Shown one piece after another: positions 35,015 to 43,519 of a stretch of DNA of 44,260 nt. The notes below the pieces were generated by a model, which searched no databases, was not told the origin of the DNA, and worked only from the letters and a program-made list of their open reading frames with translations. This DNA is from Clostridia bacterium (GTDB taxonomy: Bacteria; Bacillota; Clostridia; TANB77; CAG-508). A program made the translations under genes and the position numbers. Position 1 is the first letter of the stretch; every line of letters starts with the position of its first letter. Location: the NCBI GenBank assembly GCA_022793875.1, contig JAAWDR010000046.1:1-44260 (forward strand). The letters are read 5' to 3'.

Positions 35015-35248
35015 TTGGCACACTTTTATTTTTTCAGCATCTTCTTTTCTAATAGCAATAATAGTCCCTCTAACCTGGAATGCTCTTGGGTCTTTAGAAG
35101 GACTTACTAAAACAGGTATAATATTTGTCCCTTTTACTAACCCTAAGTCTAACAATCTTCTTTTTATGTTTCCTTCGCATTTAATTTCATGTATAATTCC
35201 ATTTTCATTTAATGGTAATTGATTTAGATTTATAAAATTTTCATTCAT
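35012..35248 (-). CDS. feoA: FeoA-family protein
   Basis: The 78-residue SH3-like protein has IIHEIKCEGNIKRRLLDLGLVKGTNIIPVLVSPSKDPRAFQVRGTIIAIRKEDAEKI, the FeoA domain pattern. FeoA helps the ferrous iron permease FeoB; no feoB is in the window, so it may act on a distant FeoB or another partner. ATG 35248 has AAAGGTG upstream. A 15-bp perfect hairpin lies in its leader (35284-35319). The C-terminal KVCQ and the TAG stop are provided by repeat G, so the original C terminus was probably altered. Confidence 0.82.
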   Translation of the reverse strand: MNENFINLNQLPLNENGIIHEIKCEGNIKRRLLDLGLVKGTNIIPVLVSPSKDPRAFQVRGTIIAIRKEDAEKIKVCQ

Positions 35249-35283
35249 AATTTATCACCTTTATGTTTTCATTACTATAATAA

Positions 35284-35319
35284 TAGAGATTTATTAATGT
35301 TGCTATTAATAAATCTCTA
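35284..35319. repeat. 15-bp perfect dyad upstream of feoA
   Basis: TAGAGATTTATTAAT and its complement with a 6-nt loop. A TATAAT-like box lies just upstream on the minus strand, so the dyad would be at the 5' end of the feoA message. There is no T run, so I do not call it a terminator; an operator or RNA hairpin is possible. Confidence 0.55.
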
Positions 35320-35370
35320 CTACTATATTATATTTTGTCGAATTATAAATGTTACTATTTTTAAAGTTAC

Positions 35371-35437
35371 TATACACATTTTAAGAATTTTGATATACAT
35401 TTTTTAAGAAATTTAATATACACTTTTTAAAATCATC
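35371..35437. repeat. Three degenerate 23-bp tandem repeats
   Basis: Units begin TATACACATTTTAAGAA at 35371, TATACATTTTTTAAGAA at 35394 and TATACACTTTTTAA at 35417. The array abuts and slightly overlaps the 3' end of the acidic-protein gene. Confidence 0.5.
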
Positions 35438-36851
35438 TCTTATGTTCTTTTATAAACATCTCTGCATCTTGATTCATTTCTCTCTTTACATTTTCAACAA
35501 TCTGCCCATTAGATAATCTACCTTCATTTTTATACATCTCTCTCAATAATTTATCTCTAACTTCATTTTCAGAAAAGACCTCTTTAATTTTTTCTTCTCC
35601 TACTACATTTTCATAATTCAAAATCTCTGTAACATAGCTATTCAAAGCTTCATCTGACAAATGGCTATGTGTTTGAGTGTATTCTAATCCATCATAATCT
35701 TTAACATCTTTAGGATTGCATCCTTCTTCAGTATGTTCTTCAACTTCATCTTGTATTCTTTCTTTTTGTTCAATTCCCTTATTTCTATTCATTATCTCTC
35801 TTGTTTCAATTGGGATAACTGGAGTCTGTGAAGTTTCTATTTGAATTCCTACATTTTCATTTTCTTCAAGTGTTTTTTGATACATAAACATTTGAACACT
35901 ACCCTGATTATTTTCACATCCGATACTAACTCCATTAGACTTTCTTGTATAAACTGATAAATCTTCATTATCTCTTGTTGCTGTTCCATCTGCTCTTATT
36001 TTTGTTTGTTCTCTACTAGCATTATTTCCTACTGTTTTATCCATATCAAATTCATCATTTAAAACTCTTGCTTCTCCGTCTTTTGTCATTCCTACTAATG
36101 AATATGTTGTGTTATTTATTTTTGAATCAGCTGTAACTTCTTTTACCTTTTCAGAATAAACAACATATATGCTATCATATTGCTCTAAATCTAGTCTTTT
36201 TCCTAGTGTTTCTTTTCCATCCACTTTTTTATTCAAATTAGCTTTTTGAATTCCATTTACTTTAACTTTCTCAGCTTGTTTTTCAGATAAATCATTTTCA
36301 TCTTTATCTTCACGTTCTTCTTTTTCCTCATTTAGTTCTTCAATTTCTTCTTTATCCATTTCTTCTAAAATTTTTTCAACTTCATCTTCAGAAACTTCTC
36401 TTCCTAAATGTGCTGTTAAAACTTCTGCAATTTCTTTTCTTTTTAATGAATTTAATGAATGGGCTTCTATTTCTTTTTCTGATGTTCTTTCTAATAATTC
36501 ATTAACAGCTTGCATTTTATCTGGTTCAGAATTTTCAAAACTTGAATTATATGCTATTTCATTTTCCCCTATTGTACCACCAATACATTTATCTCCTAAA
36601 TAATAATTTTTTTGCTCTGTTATTCTCTCTTTTCCTTCTTCATCAATTTCTTTAATTTCTTTCTCTACTATAAATACATTATCTGAAATTGATTTTCCAT
36701 TAATTTTGTCTTGCCATGTTGCTTGTCCTACAAATTTTATATCTTTTATTGATACTTCTTTGTTTTCTGTTTGATTTTTTATTAACTCATTTTCAATAGT
36801 ATCTTTTAAATCTTCTTCTAATTCTAATATTTCTTTTTCTCTTTGATTCAT
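35433..36851 (-). CDS. Unrecognised acidic protein
   Basis: It encodes 472 residues from ATG 36851 (AAGGAGGGG upstream). It is strongly acidic and rich in E and K, with a central glutamate-rich helical part (KILEEMDKEEIEELNEEKEE, about 150-185). A mixed domain follows with YDSIYVVYSEKVKEVTADSK, YSLVGMTKDGEARVLNDEF and SIGCENNQGSVQMFMYQKT. A segment AEVLTAHLGREVSEDEVEKIL resembles a small helical domain. There is no signal peptide, membrane helix or catalytic motif that I recognise. It probably stays in the cytoplasm. It shares charged composition with the 629-residue protein at 1836 but no clear motif. Confidence 0.6.
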   Translation of the reverse strand: MNQREKEILELEEDLKDTIENELIKNQTENKEVSIKDIKFVGQATWQDKINGKSISDNVFIVEKEIKEIDEEGKERITEQKNYYLGDKCIGGTIGENEIAYNSSFENSEPDKMQAVNELLERTSEKEIEAHSLNSLKRKEIAEVLTAHLGREVSEDEVEKILEEMDKEEIEELNEEKEEREDKDENDLSEKQAEKVKVNGIQKANLNKKVDGKETLGKRLDLEQYDSIYVVYSEKVKEVTADSKINNTTYSLVGMTKDGEARVLNDEFDMDKTVGNNASREQTKIRADGTATRDNEDLSVYTRKSNGVSIGCENNQGSVQMFMYQKTLEENENVGIQIETSQTPVIPIETREIMNRNKGIEQKERIQDEVEEHTEEGCNPKDVKDYDGLEYTQTHSHLSDEALNSYVTEILNYENVVGEEKIKEVFSENEVRDKLLREMYKNEGRLSNGQIVENVKREMNQDAEMFIKEHKR

Positions 36852-36940
36852 ATTACTTCCCCTCCTTTATAAAACTTTATTACAAAACTAATATTAAATA
36901 TTTTCGTACTCTTTAAGTTTTATATTTCATCTATAATATT

Positions 36941-36949
36941 ATTATACCA
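36941..36949 (-). promoter_or_regulatory. Extended -10 promoter of the acidic-protein gene
   Basis: TGGTATAAT on the minus strand is a perfect extended -10; the -35 region is poor. The remaining gap to 37053 contains only the terminator of the next gene. Confidence 0.45.
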
Positions 36950-37001
36950 TAAATTGCTATAATTTAAAGTATATTAATTAAATTTATACATACTTAAACA
37001 T

Positions 37002-37049
37002 AAAAAACATCATTTATAATATTTTTAATACTATAAATAATGCTTTTAT
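37002..37049 (-). terminator. Terminator after first pilin-like gene
   Basis: GCATTATTTATA and TATAAATGATGT pair on the minus strand, followed by TTTTT. Confidence 0.6.
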
Positions 37050-37053
37050 TATA

Positions 37054-38528
37054 TCATTTTTCAATTGCTGTAAAATTTCTTAGATATACGTGCATGTCAG
37101 CACTTGTATGCCCAACACGAGTTACAAATACATTTATTCTAAATTCCAAAGAATCATATCCTTCCAACATATCTAAATCCAATCTATGATGTACTGTACG
37201 ATCTCCAAAATGGCTACCTGAATCTTGTGCTGGATTTTTCCAATCATCTAAGATTATCCAATCAGAATAATTAACAGAACCATCTTCATTAGTTTTCATA
37301 CAACGATAACTAAATCTCTCACCTTGTCCCCAACTAGTTTTAGAAAAATAATCAAATTCAAGAAAACCGCCAATCACCAAAATTATTTTGAAACTCTTCT
37401 GCATTCCATGTTGCATACCAAAAAGTTGAATTGTAATAGCTAGCTTTTGGCTTACAAACACCTGTTAATCCAAAATCATCAAGCTTTTTTGTCCATTTTC
37501 CTGAAGTTTTATAGTAATCTCCTGCTTCAGGCTCACCTCTTAAGGAGATTCCCACATCATCCAATCCTAATCCGTTCAGAAGCCAAGTCACCAAATACTA
37601 ATTTTTTAGGTTCAACTGTAACTGCACATTCTTGAACAAATTCACCACATTTTGCTATTATTGTTGTTGTACCAATTTTTACTCCTGTTACTGTTCCATC
37701 TTCTGCTACTGTTGCTATACTTTCATCTGAACTACTCCAAGTTATTTTATCAGTTGCATTACTTGGTTCAACTGTTGTTGTTAGTTTTGTTGTATCTCCT
37801 CTCATTATTGTCACTTCTGTTGGTGTTACTGTAAAACTTGTTGCTGGCTCTTTTACTATTACATTAAATGTTTTTGTAACATTACTATTTGTCTCTGTTA
37901 ATATTACTTCTACTATTCCTCCTGTTGCTCCTGACTCTAATGCAATTTTTTCTTCATTTTCTTTTGGTTTTGCATTCACTATAGTTGTATTTTTTGACTC
38001 TACTGTTATTTCATTTTTTACTGTCTCTATTTCTTTTAAGTCACTTTCTTCTGTTTTTACTGTGATTTCCATATTATTATAAAGTATTTCATAATATTTC
38101 CCTTGTACTTCTACAAAATATCTTACTCTTGTTCCTTCTTCATATACAAATGTATATGTTACTTCTTTCTGTTGGCTCTTTTCCATTGTTACATTATCTT
38201 CTTTTAATGATATTCCTGTTATATTTCCTGCTCCTTCTGTAATCTGTTTAATCTCATAACATTTTTCCCTTAAGTCACTTATTACTCCTGCCATTGTGGC
38301 TTGTTCTCCACCTACTATTTGTTCCATTTGTCTTTCCATATATAATATCCTTGCAGCTTCTTCTATCTCTTTTATTTGTGATATTTTTGTTGCATCTTCT
38401 GCCTTTTGGAATAACCCACTTCCTGTTAATGCACTTATTGATATTCCTGCTAAGATTAATAATATTATTATTGTTATTACTAGTGCAATCAATGTTATTC
38501 CTTTACTTTTTCTTATACTTAATTTCAT
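37054..38528 (-). pseudogene. Prepilin-like Big2-type surface protein, frameshifted (paralog P1)
   Basis: The N terminus KSKGITLIALVITIIILLILAG is a class III prepilin-like signal/helix. Next come the family block EEAARILYMERQMEQIVGGEQATMAGVISDL and a bacterial Ig-like (Big2) domain, TPTEVTIMRGDTTKLTTTVEPS to TTIIAKCGEF. Then the frame breaks twice, near 37574 and near 37365. If one base is dropped at each place, a continuous C-terminal domain appears (GLDDVGISLRGEPEAG, then FLEFDYFSKTSWGQGERFSY, ending NFTAIEK). As it stands the product would stop after Big2 (323 residues). This is either a decayed gene, a phase variant or a sequence error. ATG 38528 has GAGG upstream. Confidence 0.75.
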
Positions 38529-38596
38529 TTTTCTTACCTCATTTCTTTTGTTTTCTCTTATTTAATAATTATATATTTTGTTATTTTTAAGAACAA

Positions 38597-38629
38597 TAAA
38601 AGTACACATTTTTACTGTGTACTTTTTTA
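38597..38629 (-). terminator. Conserved terminator of pilin-like gene P2
   Basis: AAAAGTACACA (38598-38608) pairs with TGTGTACTTTT (38616-38626). Near-identical copies lie at 40181-40212 and 41939-41970, all within a conserved stretch of about 45 nt running to ACATAAT. Confidence 0.7.
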
Positions 38630-38659
38630 CATAATCTTGCTTTATTTAATTTATTATAT

Positions 38660-40097
38660 CTAAAATAATAATGTTAGATTTTTAAAATAGCATCCAGAAT
38701 CTGATGATGAATATGGAGAAGTTGCACCACTATCTGCACAATAATTTGCTGTAAACTTCATTTTGCTTACCTCATTATCATCAAAATTAAATTCATAATC
38801 AAACTCTGTCCAACTTGATACAGAATTTCCAGCTGAATATGAAGAAGTATCAAGTATTGTTTCTTCAATTCCATATATATTTATAGATGATCTTACATAA
38901 CCTCTACCTCTTGATGAGCATAAAACTCTATATGTTAGCTTTATTCCTTTCGCTCCAAGTTCTTTAACACATTTTTGATAATCCCATAAAACTTCATATG
39001 AACCTATAAAATATCCACTAGACCTACCATGTGTTATATTTCCTCCAAATTCTTCAAGTGCTAATTTGTGATTTCCACCATCATTATAAGTTATTGAAAA
39101 TCCTAAATCTTCCATTGACAAATTATTTTCTTTAGCATACTCAGCCAAACTTATTTTATTTGTTGATGTTACTAAACAACTAGCTTCTTTATCTCCACAA
39201 GTTATTTTAATTGTTGCTGTTCCATTACCTCTTCCTGTTACAATCCCATTCTGTGATACATCTACTATATTTGTATCTGAAGTACTCCATATTATTGAAT
39301 CTGTAGTATTATTTGGTTCTGCTATCGCTGTAAGCTTTATTGTATTTCCTATTAATACTGTTGCACTAGATGGTTCTAATGTAATATTAGTAACTGGCTC
39401 TCTAACTAACACTTTTAAAGTACTCCTTATTTTGCTATTTTTTTCTTTTACCCCTATTTCTACAATTCCACCTATATTATCTGATTCTAAAATTATATTT
39501 CCTTGTTTTTCTCCTGAAATTGTTGATTTAACTATTTCTGAATTTTTATTTTCGACAAGTACTATTGGTTCATTATCTATTTCTTCTAAATTTATTTCCT
39601 CTGTTTCTATACTAATATTTCCATTATTATATAATATTTCGTAATCTTTTCCCTGTATTTCTACAAAATATCTAATACTTATTTCTTCTGAATAAATTAA
39701 TTTATATTCTATTATTTTTGTTGAATTTTTTTCCATCACTACTTTTTCTTCACTAAGTTCAATTCCAGTTATGATATTTCCCTCTCTTGTAATATCTTTT
39801 ATTTTATATCCTTTTTCTTTTAAATCATTTATCACTCCCGCTATTGTTGCATCTTCTCCATTTGTTATTTCATCTATTTGCCTTTCCATATATGATATTT
39901 TTGCAGCTTCTTCTATCTCTTTTATTTCTGATATTATTGTTGACTTTTGTGCTTTTTGAAATAGTCCACTTCCTGTTAAACTTGATATTGATATTCCGTG
40001 CTAAAATTAACAAAATTATAATTGTAATTACAAGTGCTATTAGTGTTATTCCATTATTTTTATATCTTTTAATACATTTCTTTAATTTCTTTTGCAT
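38660..40097 (-). pseudogene. Prepilin-like Big2-type surface protein, frameshifted (paralog P2)
   Basis: ATG 40097 starts MQKKLKKCIKRYKNNGITLIALVITIIILLILA. An extra base at about 39998 then breaks the frame; dropping it restores the family sequence GISISSLTGSGLFQKAQ. The downstream frame continues from MERQIDEITNGEDATIAGVINDL through a Big2-like domain (LEPSSATVLIGNTIKLTAIAEP). It ends in a C-terminal domain different from P3/P4 (SLAEYAKENNLSMEDLGFSI to CYFKNLTLLF). The last domain resembles that of P1 at its start (EDLGFSI/DDVGISL). The 409-codon downstream part alone lacks the export signal. Confidence 0.78.
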
Positions 40098-40180
40098 TTT
40101 TCTTTCATCCCTTCTTTAGTTTATTTTTATTAATTCTTTTTAATAAATTAATTATACATTTTACTATTTTTAAGAACAAT

Positions 40181-40212
40181 AAAAAGCACACTTTTTACTG
40201 TGTACTTTTTTA
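40181..40212 (-). terminator. Conserved terminator of pilin-like gene P3
   Basis: Second copy of the shared hairpin AAAAAGCACA / TGTGTACTTTTT with one mismatch; same flanks as the copies at 38597 and 41939. No gene is visible in the rest of the 40098-40385 gap. Confidence 0.65.
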
Positions 40213-40385
40213 CATAATATTGTTTTTTATTTATCACATCTTTTTCATTTCTCTTGCTATTTTTTCTATCTCTTTTTCTTCTATATGTTACTTAATTATA
40301 TTATAATAAAAATTTTTCTTCTTTTCAATATTTCTTCTTTCTCCAACATACATTCAATTGCAAAGAATAAGCAATTTAGTATATA

Positions 40386-41876
40386 TTAATAAAAAGTAGC
40401 TCTGAACGTTGCACGACCATTCCATGTATACGAAATGCCCAGATCATATCCGGTCGAGGAATAAAAGCCATACGAAGAAGCCGGTCCATCATTCCTCCCA
40501 AATTGACCACCCCTACATGCACATGGAGCATTTGCCGAATAGAAAGCCTTGTCCAATGTCCACTCAAAATAATTCCCCGCAAAATCATATATATTCATTT
40601 TCTTATTTCTTTCCTGTCTCGCATTAGGCGAACCACTATAATTTCCCCAACTTGAACTATTATAATTTATTTGTCCTGTTGTCAACCCCCCTTTTACTTC
40701 AAGATATTTACATACTAAATCCCATTGTATTCCAAATAATAAACTACTTGTTTTTGTTTCATCTGGACTCATTTGACTTGCATAACTTTGAGCCGTTGCA
40801 ACATTTATATTAACTCTTCCATCTTCATATCTTTGTATCCAAAACCCTCCATTTTCATATACACTATTTATCATTTTATTATACATGGTGATATATGTTT
40901 CATTATCAACAACTCCACAGCCTCTATACCATGTATCCCTATTTGACCAATTATAATTTTGAATTGTTGAACCTTTTCCATATATTCCTGAATAAGCTAT
41001 TAAATCTGCCTTTATTGCTGCATTTAATTCTTCTTGTGTTTTTTCTTCTCCTAATGCATTTGCTGTTGTAAATATTGTTTTTGGTACTTCTATCCATACC
41101 CATTCTCTATCATTTTTGTCTTTTATTACTATTCCTTTTGAGGCATCATCTTCTATTATTTCTATTTCTCCTTCTGGTAATGCTTCACCTGGATTTGTAT
41201 TATCTTTATCTAGTGCTGTAAATAATTCTACTGTTACTTTACAAGTTACTGGCTTTCCTGCACATATTACTGTTATTGTTACTTCTCCACCTTTTTCTTT
41301 TGATGTTAATGTTATTTTTCCTTCTTCTGATTTTTGTGCTTCTACTATTTCATCATTACTTGATGTTACTGTTATTTCTGGTAATTTATTTATATCTGTT
41401 AAATCTGTTTCTATTATACTTACTATTATTTCTCCATTATTAAATAATATTTCATAGTTTTTTCCTTGTACTTCTACGAAATATCTTATTGTTGTTCCTA
41501 ATACATATTCATATGTTATTTCTTCTGTTGAAATTTTTTCCATTGATATTTCACTTTTATTTAATTTTACTCCTGCTACACTATTTGTTCCACCTGCTAT
41601 TTCTTTTATTGTGTACCCTTTTTCTTTTAAGTCACTTATTACTCCTGCCATTGTGACTTGTTCTCCACCTGCTATTTCTTCCATTTGTCTTTCCATATAT
41701 GATATCCTTGCAGCTTCTTCTATTTCCTTTATTTCTGATATTCTTGTTGATTCTTGTGCTTTTTGAAATAGCCCACTTCCTGTTAAGACTGATATTGATA
41801 ACCCTGCTAATATTAGTAAAATTACAATTGTAATTACAAGTGCTATTAGTGTTATTCCTTTGTTTTTCTTTTTCAT
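40386..41876 (-). CDS. Prepilin-like protein with SUMF1/C-type-lectin-like C-terminal domain (paralog P3)
   Basis: The only intact member, 496 residues. The prepilin-like N terminus reads KNKGITLIALVITIVILLIL, with alanine where pilins have Glu5. The shared helix block follows (EEAARISYMERQMEEIAGGEQVTMAGVISDL). An Ig-like region is present at about 160-220. A C-terminal domain (about 250-496) resembles formylglycine-generating-enzyme/C-type-lectin folds: WVWIEVPK, NGGFWIQRYEDG, YDFAGNYFEWTLD, CRGG and FRATFY. The sugar- or ligand-binding fold and export signal suggest a surface adhesin. The last 190 nt have a base composition unlike the rest. ATG 41876 has AGGAGG. No pilus assembly genes are nearby. 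Confidence 0.78.
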   Translation of the reverse strand: MKKKNKGITLIALVITIVILLILAGLSISVLTGSGLFQKAQESTRISEIKEIEEAARISYMERQMEEIAGGEQVTMAGVISDLKEKGYTIKEIAGGTNSVAGVKLNKSEISMEKISTEEITYEYVLGTTIRYFVEVQGKNYEILFNNGEIIVSIIETDLTDINKLPEITVTSSNDEIVEAQKSEEGKITLTSKEKGGEVTITVICAGKPVTCKVTVELFTALDKDNTNPGEALPEGEIEIIEDDASKGIVIKDKNDREWVWIEVPKTIFTTANALGEEKTQEELNAAIKADLIAYSGIYGKGSTIQNYNWSNRDTWYRGCGVVDNETYITMYNKMINSVYENGGFWIQRYEDGRVNINVATAQSYASQMSPDETKTSSLLFGIQWDLVCKYLEVKGGLTTGQINYNSSSWGNYSGSPNARQERNKKMNIYDFAGNYFEWTLDKAFYSANAPCACRGGQFGRNDGPASSYGFYSSTGYDLGISYTWNGRATFRATFY

Positions 41877-41938
41877 TTGTTTTTTCCTCCTATTCCTTAT
41901 CTTTTCTAATTATAGATTTTACTATTTTTTAGCACAAT

Positions 41939-41970
41939 AAAAAGCACACTTTTTACTGTGTACTTTTTTA
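41939..41970 (-). terminator. Conserved terminator of pilin-like gene P4
   Basis: Third copy of the shared hairpin. The insertion sequence at 41979-43453 landed just beside it, separating it from its own gene P4. Confidence 0.6.
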
Positions 41971-41978
41971 CATAATAT

Positions 41979-43453
41979 CTTAATACCCGACAGTTTTTGC
42001 TAGAATCACTAATGTTTGATGGATCTTTAAATTTTAAATAAATTATGTCTAAAATTTATAAGATTTTATAAACTTTAGACATTTTTTTACCCTTTAGTTC
42101 ATGTTTAATAAAAATACCTTCGTATTTTTTAAAATTTTCTATTTTTTTCTTTATATTTCATAAAGTATGAAATTACATTTTATTTTTGGGGTTCTATACG
42201 AATTAAAACATAAATTGAAATACATTAATCCTGTATTAAATAATGATATTATTCTTTCTCCTGTTTTCTTTAGACATCTTATTTTTATTTTTGTTTCTTG
42301 CTTTTCTATATTCTTTGTGTATTCTACTCCTATTACTGTCATCCATAATATTGCTACACACATTAATCCAAATAATGTTTTAAATGATTGCTCATTTTTC
42401 ATTTTTGTACATTCTAAATAAAATCCATTTGTTTTTCCGTTCTTAAATACGAACTCTATTGATCCAAATCTATAACTATAATTTTTTATTCCTTCTTCTA
42501 CTTTTCCATTTGTTAGTACATATATTGCTTCTTCATGTCCTTCCTTTTTACTTCCTGCCATTTGCGTGTCATAATCATGCTTACATATATTTACTCTTGT
42601 AAAATATTGTTCTTCTTTCTCTTTTGCTTCTATATCCTTTGTATATCCTGCCATTTTTCCATAATTTGCTATATAAAATGTTAAATTCGATTTCATTCTT
42701 ATACAATATTCTTCTTCTATTTCATCTATATATTTCATTATTTTGTAATTTTGAAACCATCTATCTGCTAAATATATTATCTTACATTCTTTTCCTTTAA
42801 ATAAATTTTGTACATATTTTATTCCTTCTTTTATTAACTCTGTTTAATATGCTTCTTTATTGTGTTTTCCTTTAAAACTTCTAAACCATAATGGGATTCC
42901 GTTGTTTATCTATTTTCATTGAAAAAACAATATTGTAAAATCATCTCTACAATACATATAATCTATACTTACATATATTTTCTTTTGGATTATACTTTTT
43001 CATTATTCCTAAAATTATTTTATCGTAGAATTTATATACATCAAATTTCTTATTGTTAAAAAATCTTTCTAATCTTCTTACTGTCGAAAATGGGCTTACT
43101 AGTGAAAAATTATCCTTCATTTTCTTCACTATATCTGTTGTCACAACAGACTCTGCTTCAATCATTCCAAGTATTATATATGGTATTACTTTTTTCTGGG
43201 GTTTTGTTATATCTGTTACTTTTTCAAAAAAATTTCCTAAATCTCTTGCTAAATTCTTTTGGGTGTTATACAATTTATTCATAAAAATACCTTCTTTTGT
43301 TTTTTATATTGATGTTATTTTTTCTTGTTATCAATATTTTACCAAAGAAGGTATTTTTCTTCAATTATTTTTTCTGATTTCTTATTTTTATCAAATATTT
43401 TTCTCTATTTTCATCATCAATTAATATTTACTTAAAAACTGTCGGGTATTAAG
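41979..43453. mobile_element. Inactive insertion sequence with 20-bp terminal repeats
   Basis: Left end CTTAATACCCGACAGTTTTT (41979-41998) and its exact complement at 43434-43453 bound a 1475-bp element. It is flanked by 9-bp near-direct repeats ACATAATAT / ACATAATCT, one mismatch, consistent with a target duplication. It carries one broken DDE transposase gene and sits between pilin-like genes P3 and P4. Confidence 0.85.
42151..43282 (-). pseudogene. IS4-like DDE transposase, disrupted
   Basis: The N-terminal part (43282-42947, MNKLYNTQKNLARDLGNFFEKV) and the C-terminal part (42738-42151) belong to one IS4-type transposase. The C-terminal part contains YRFGSIEFVFKNGKTNGFYLECTKMKNEQSF and SLFNTGLMYFNLCFNS. 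The stretch between them still reads as transposase (IPLWFRSFKGKHNKEAY, IIYLADRWF) but contains in-frame stops (TGA, TAG and TAA within about 42838-42913), and the frame differs after 42947. The gene is dead. Confidence 0.82.
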
Positions 43454-43519
43454 ACATAATCTTTTTATTATAAATTTTTACATAGTTAAATTTAAATCTT
43501 CCTTTAGAGTTCAGTTCTA

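Noticed and set aside
35371..35437. Possible CRISPR or origin iterons
   Set aside because: Only three degenerate units without spacers, and no replication or cas gene nearby.
37358..37594. Separate small genes at 37054-37461 and 37358-37594
   Set aside because: Both continue the C-terminal domain of P1 in shifted frames and lack ribosome sites, so they are parts of one broken gene.
38294..38590. Plus-strand open frames with hydrophobic leucine-rich translations opposite the prepilin helices
   Set aside because: They mirror the minus-strand coding sequence of the pilin-like genes and lack start signals.
40376..40627. Extra short open frames on both strands over the P3 3' end
   Set aside because: They arise because the GC-rich tail has few stop codons in any frame; the lectin-like frame of P3 has clear homology to P4.
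42151..42738. Independent 195-codon gene
   Set aside because: It matches the C-terminal half of the IS4-like transposase and is joined to the N-terminal half by sequence with in-frame stops, inside the terminal repeats of the IS.
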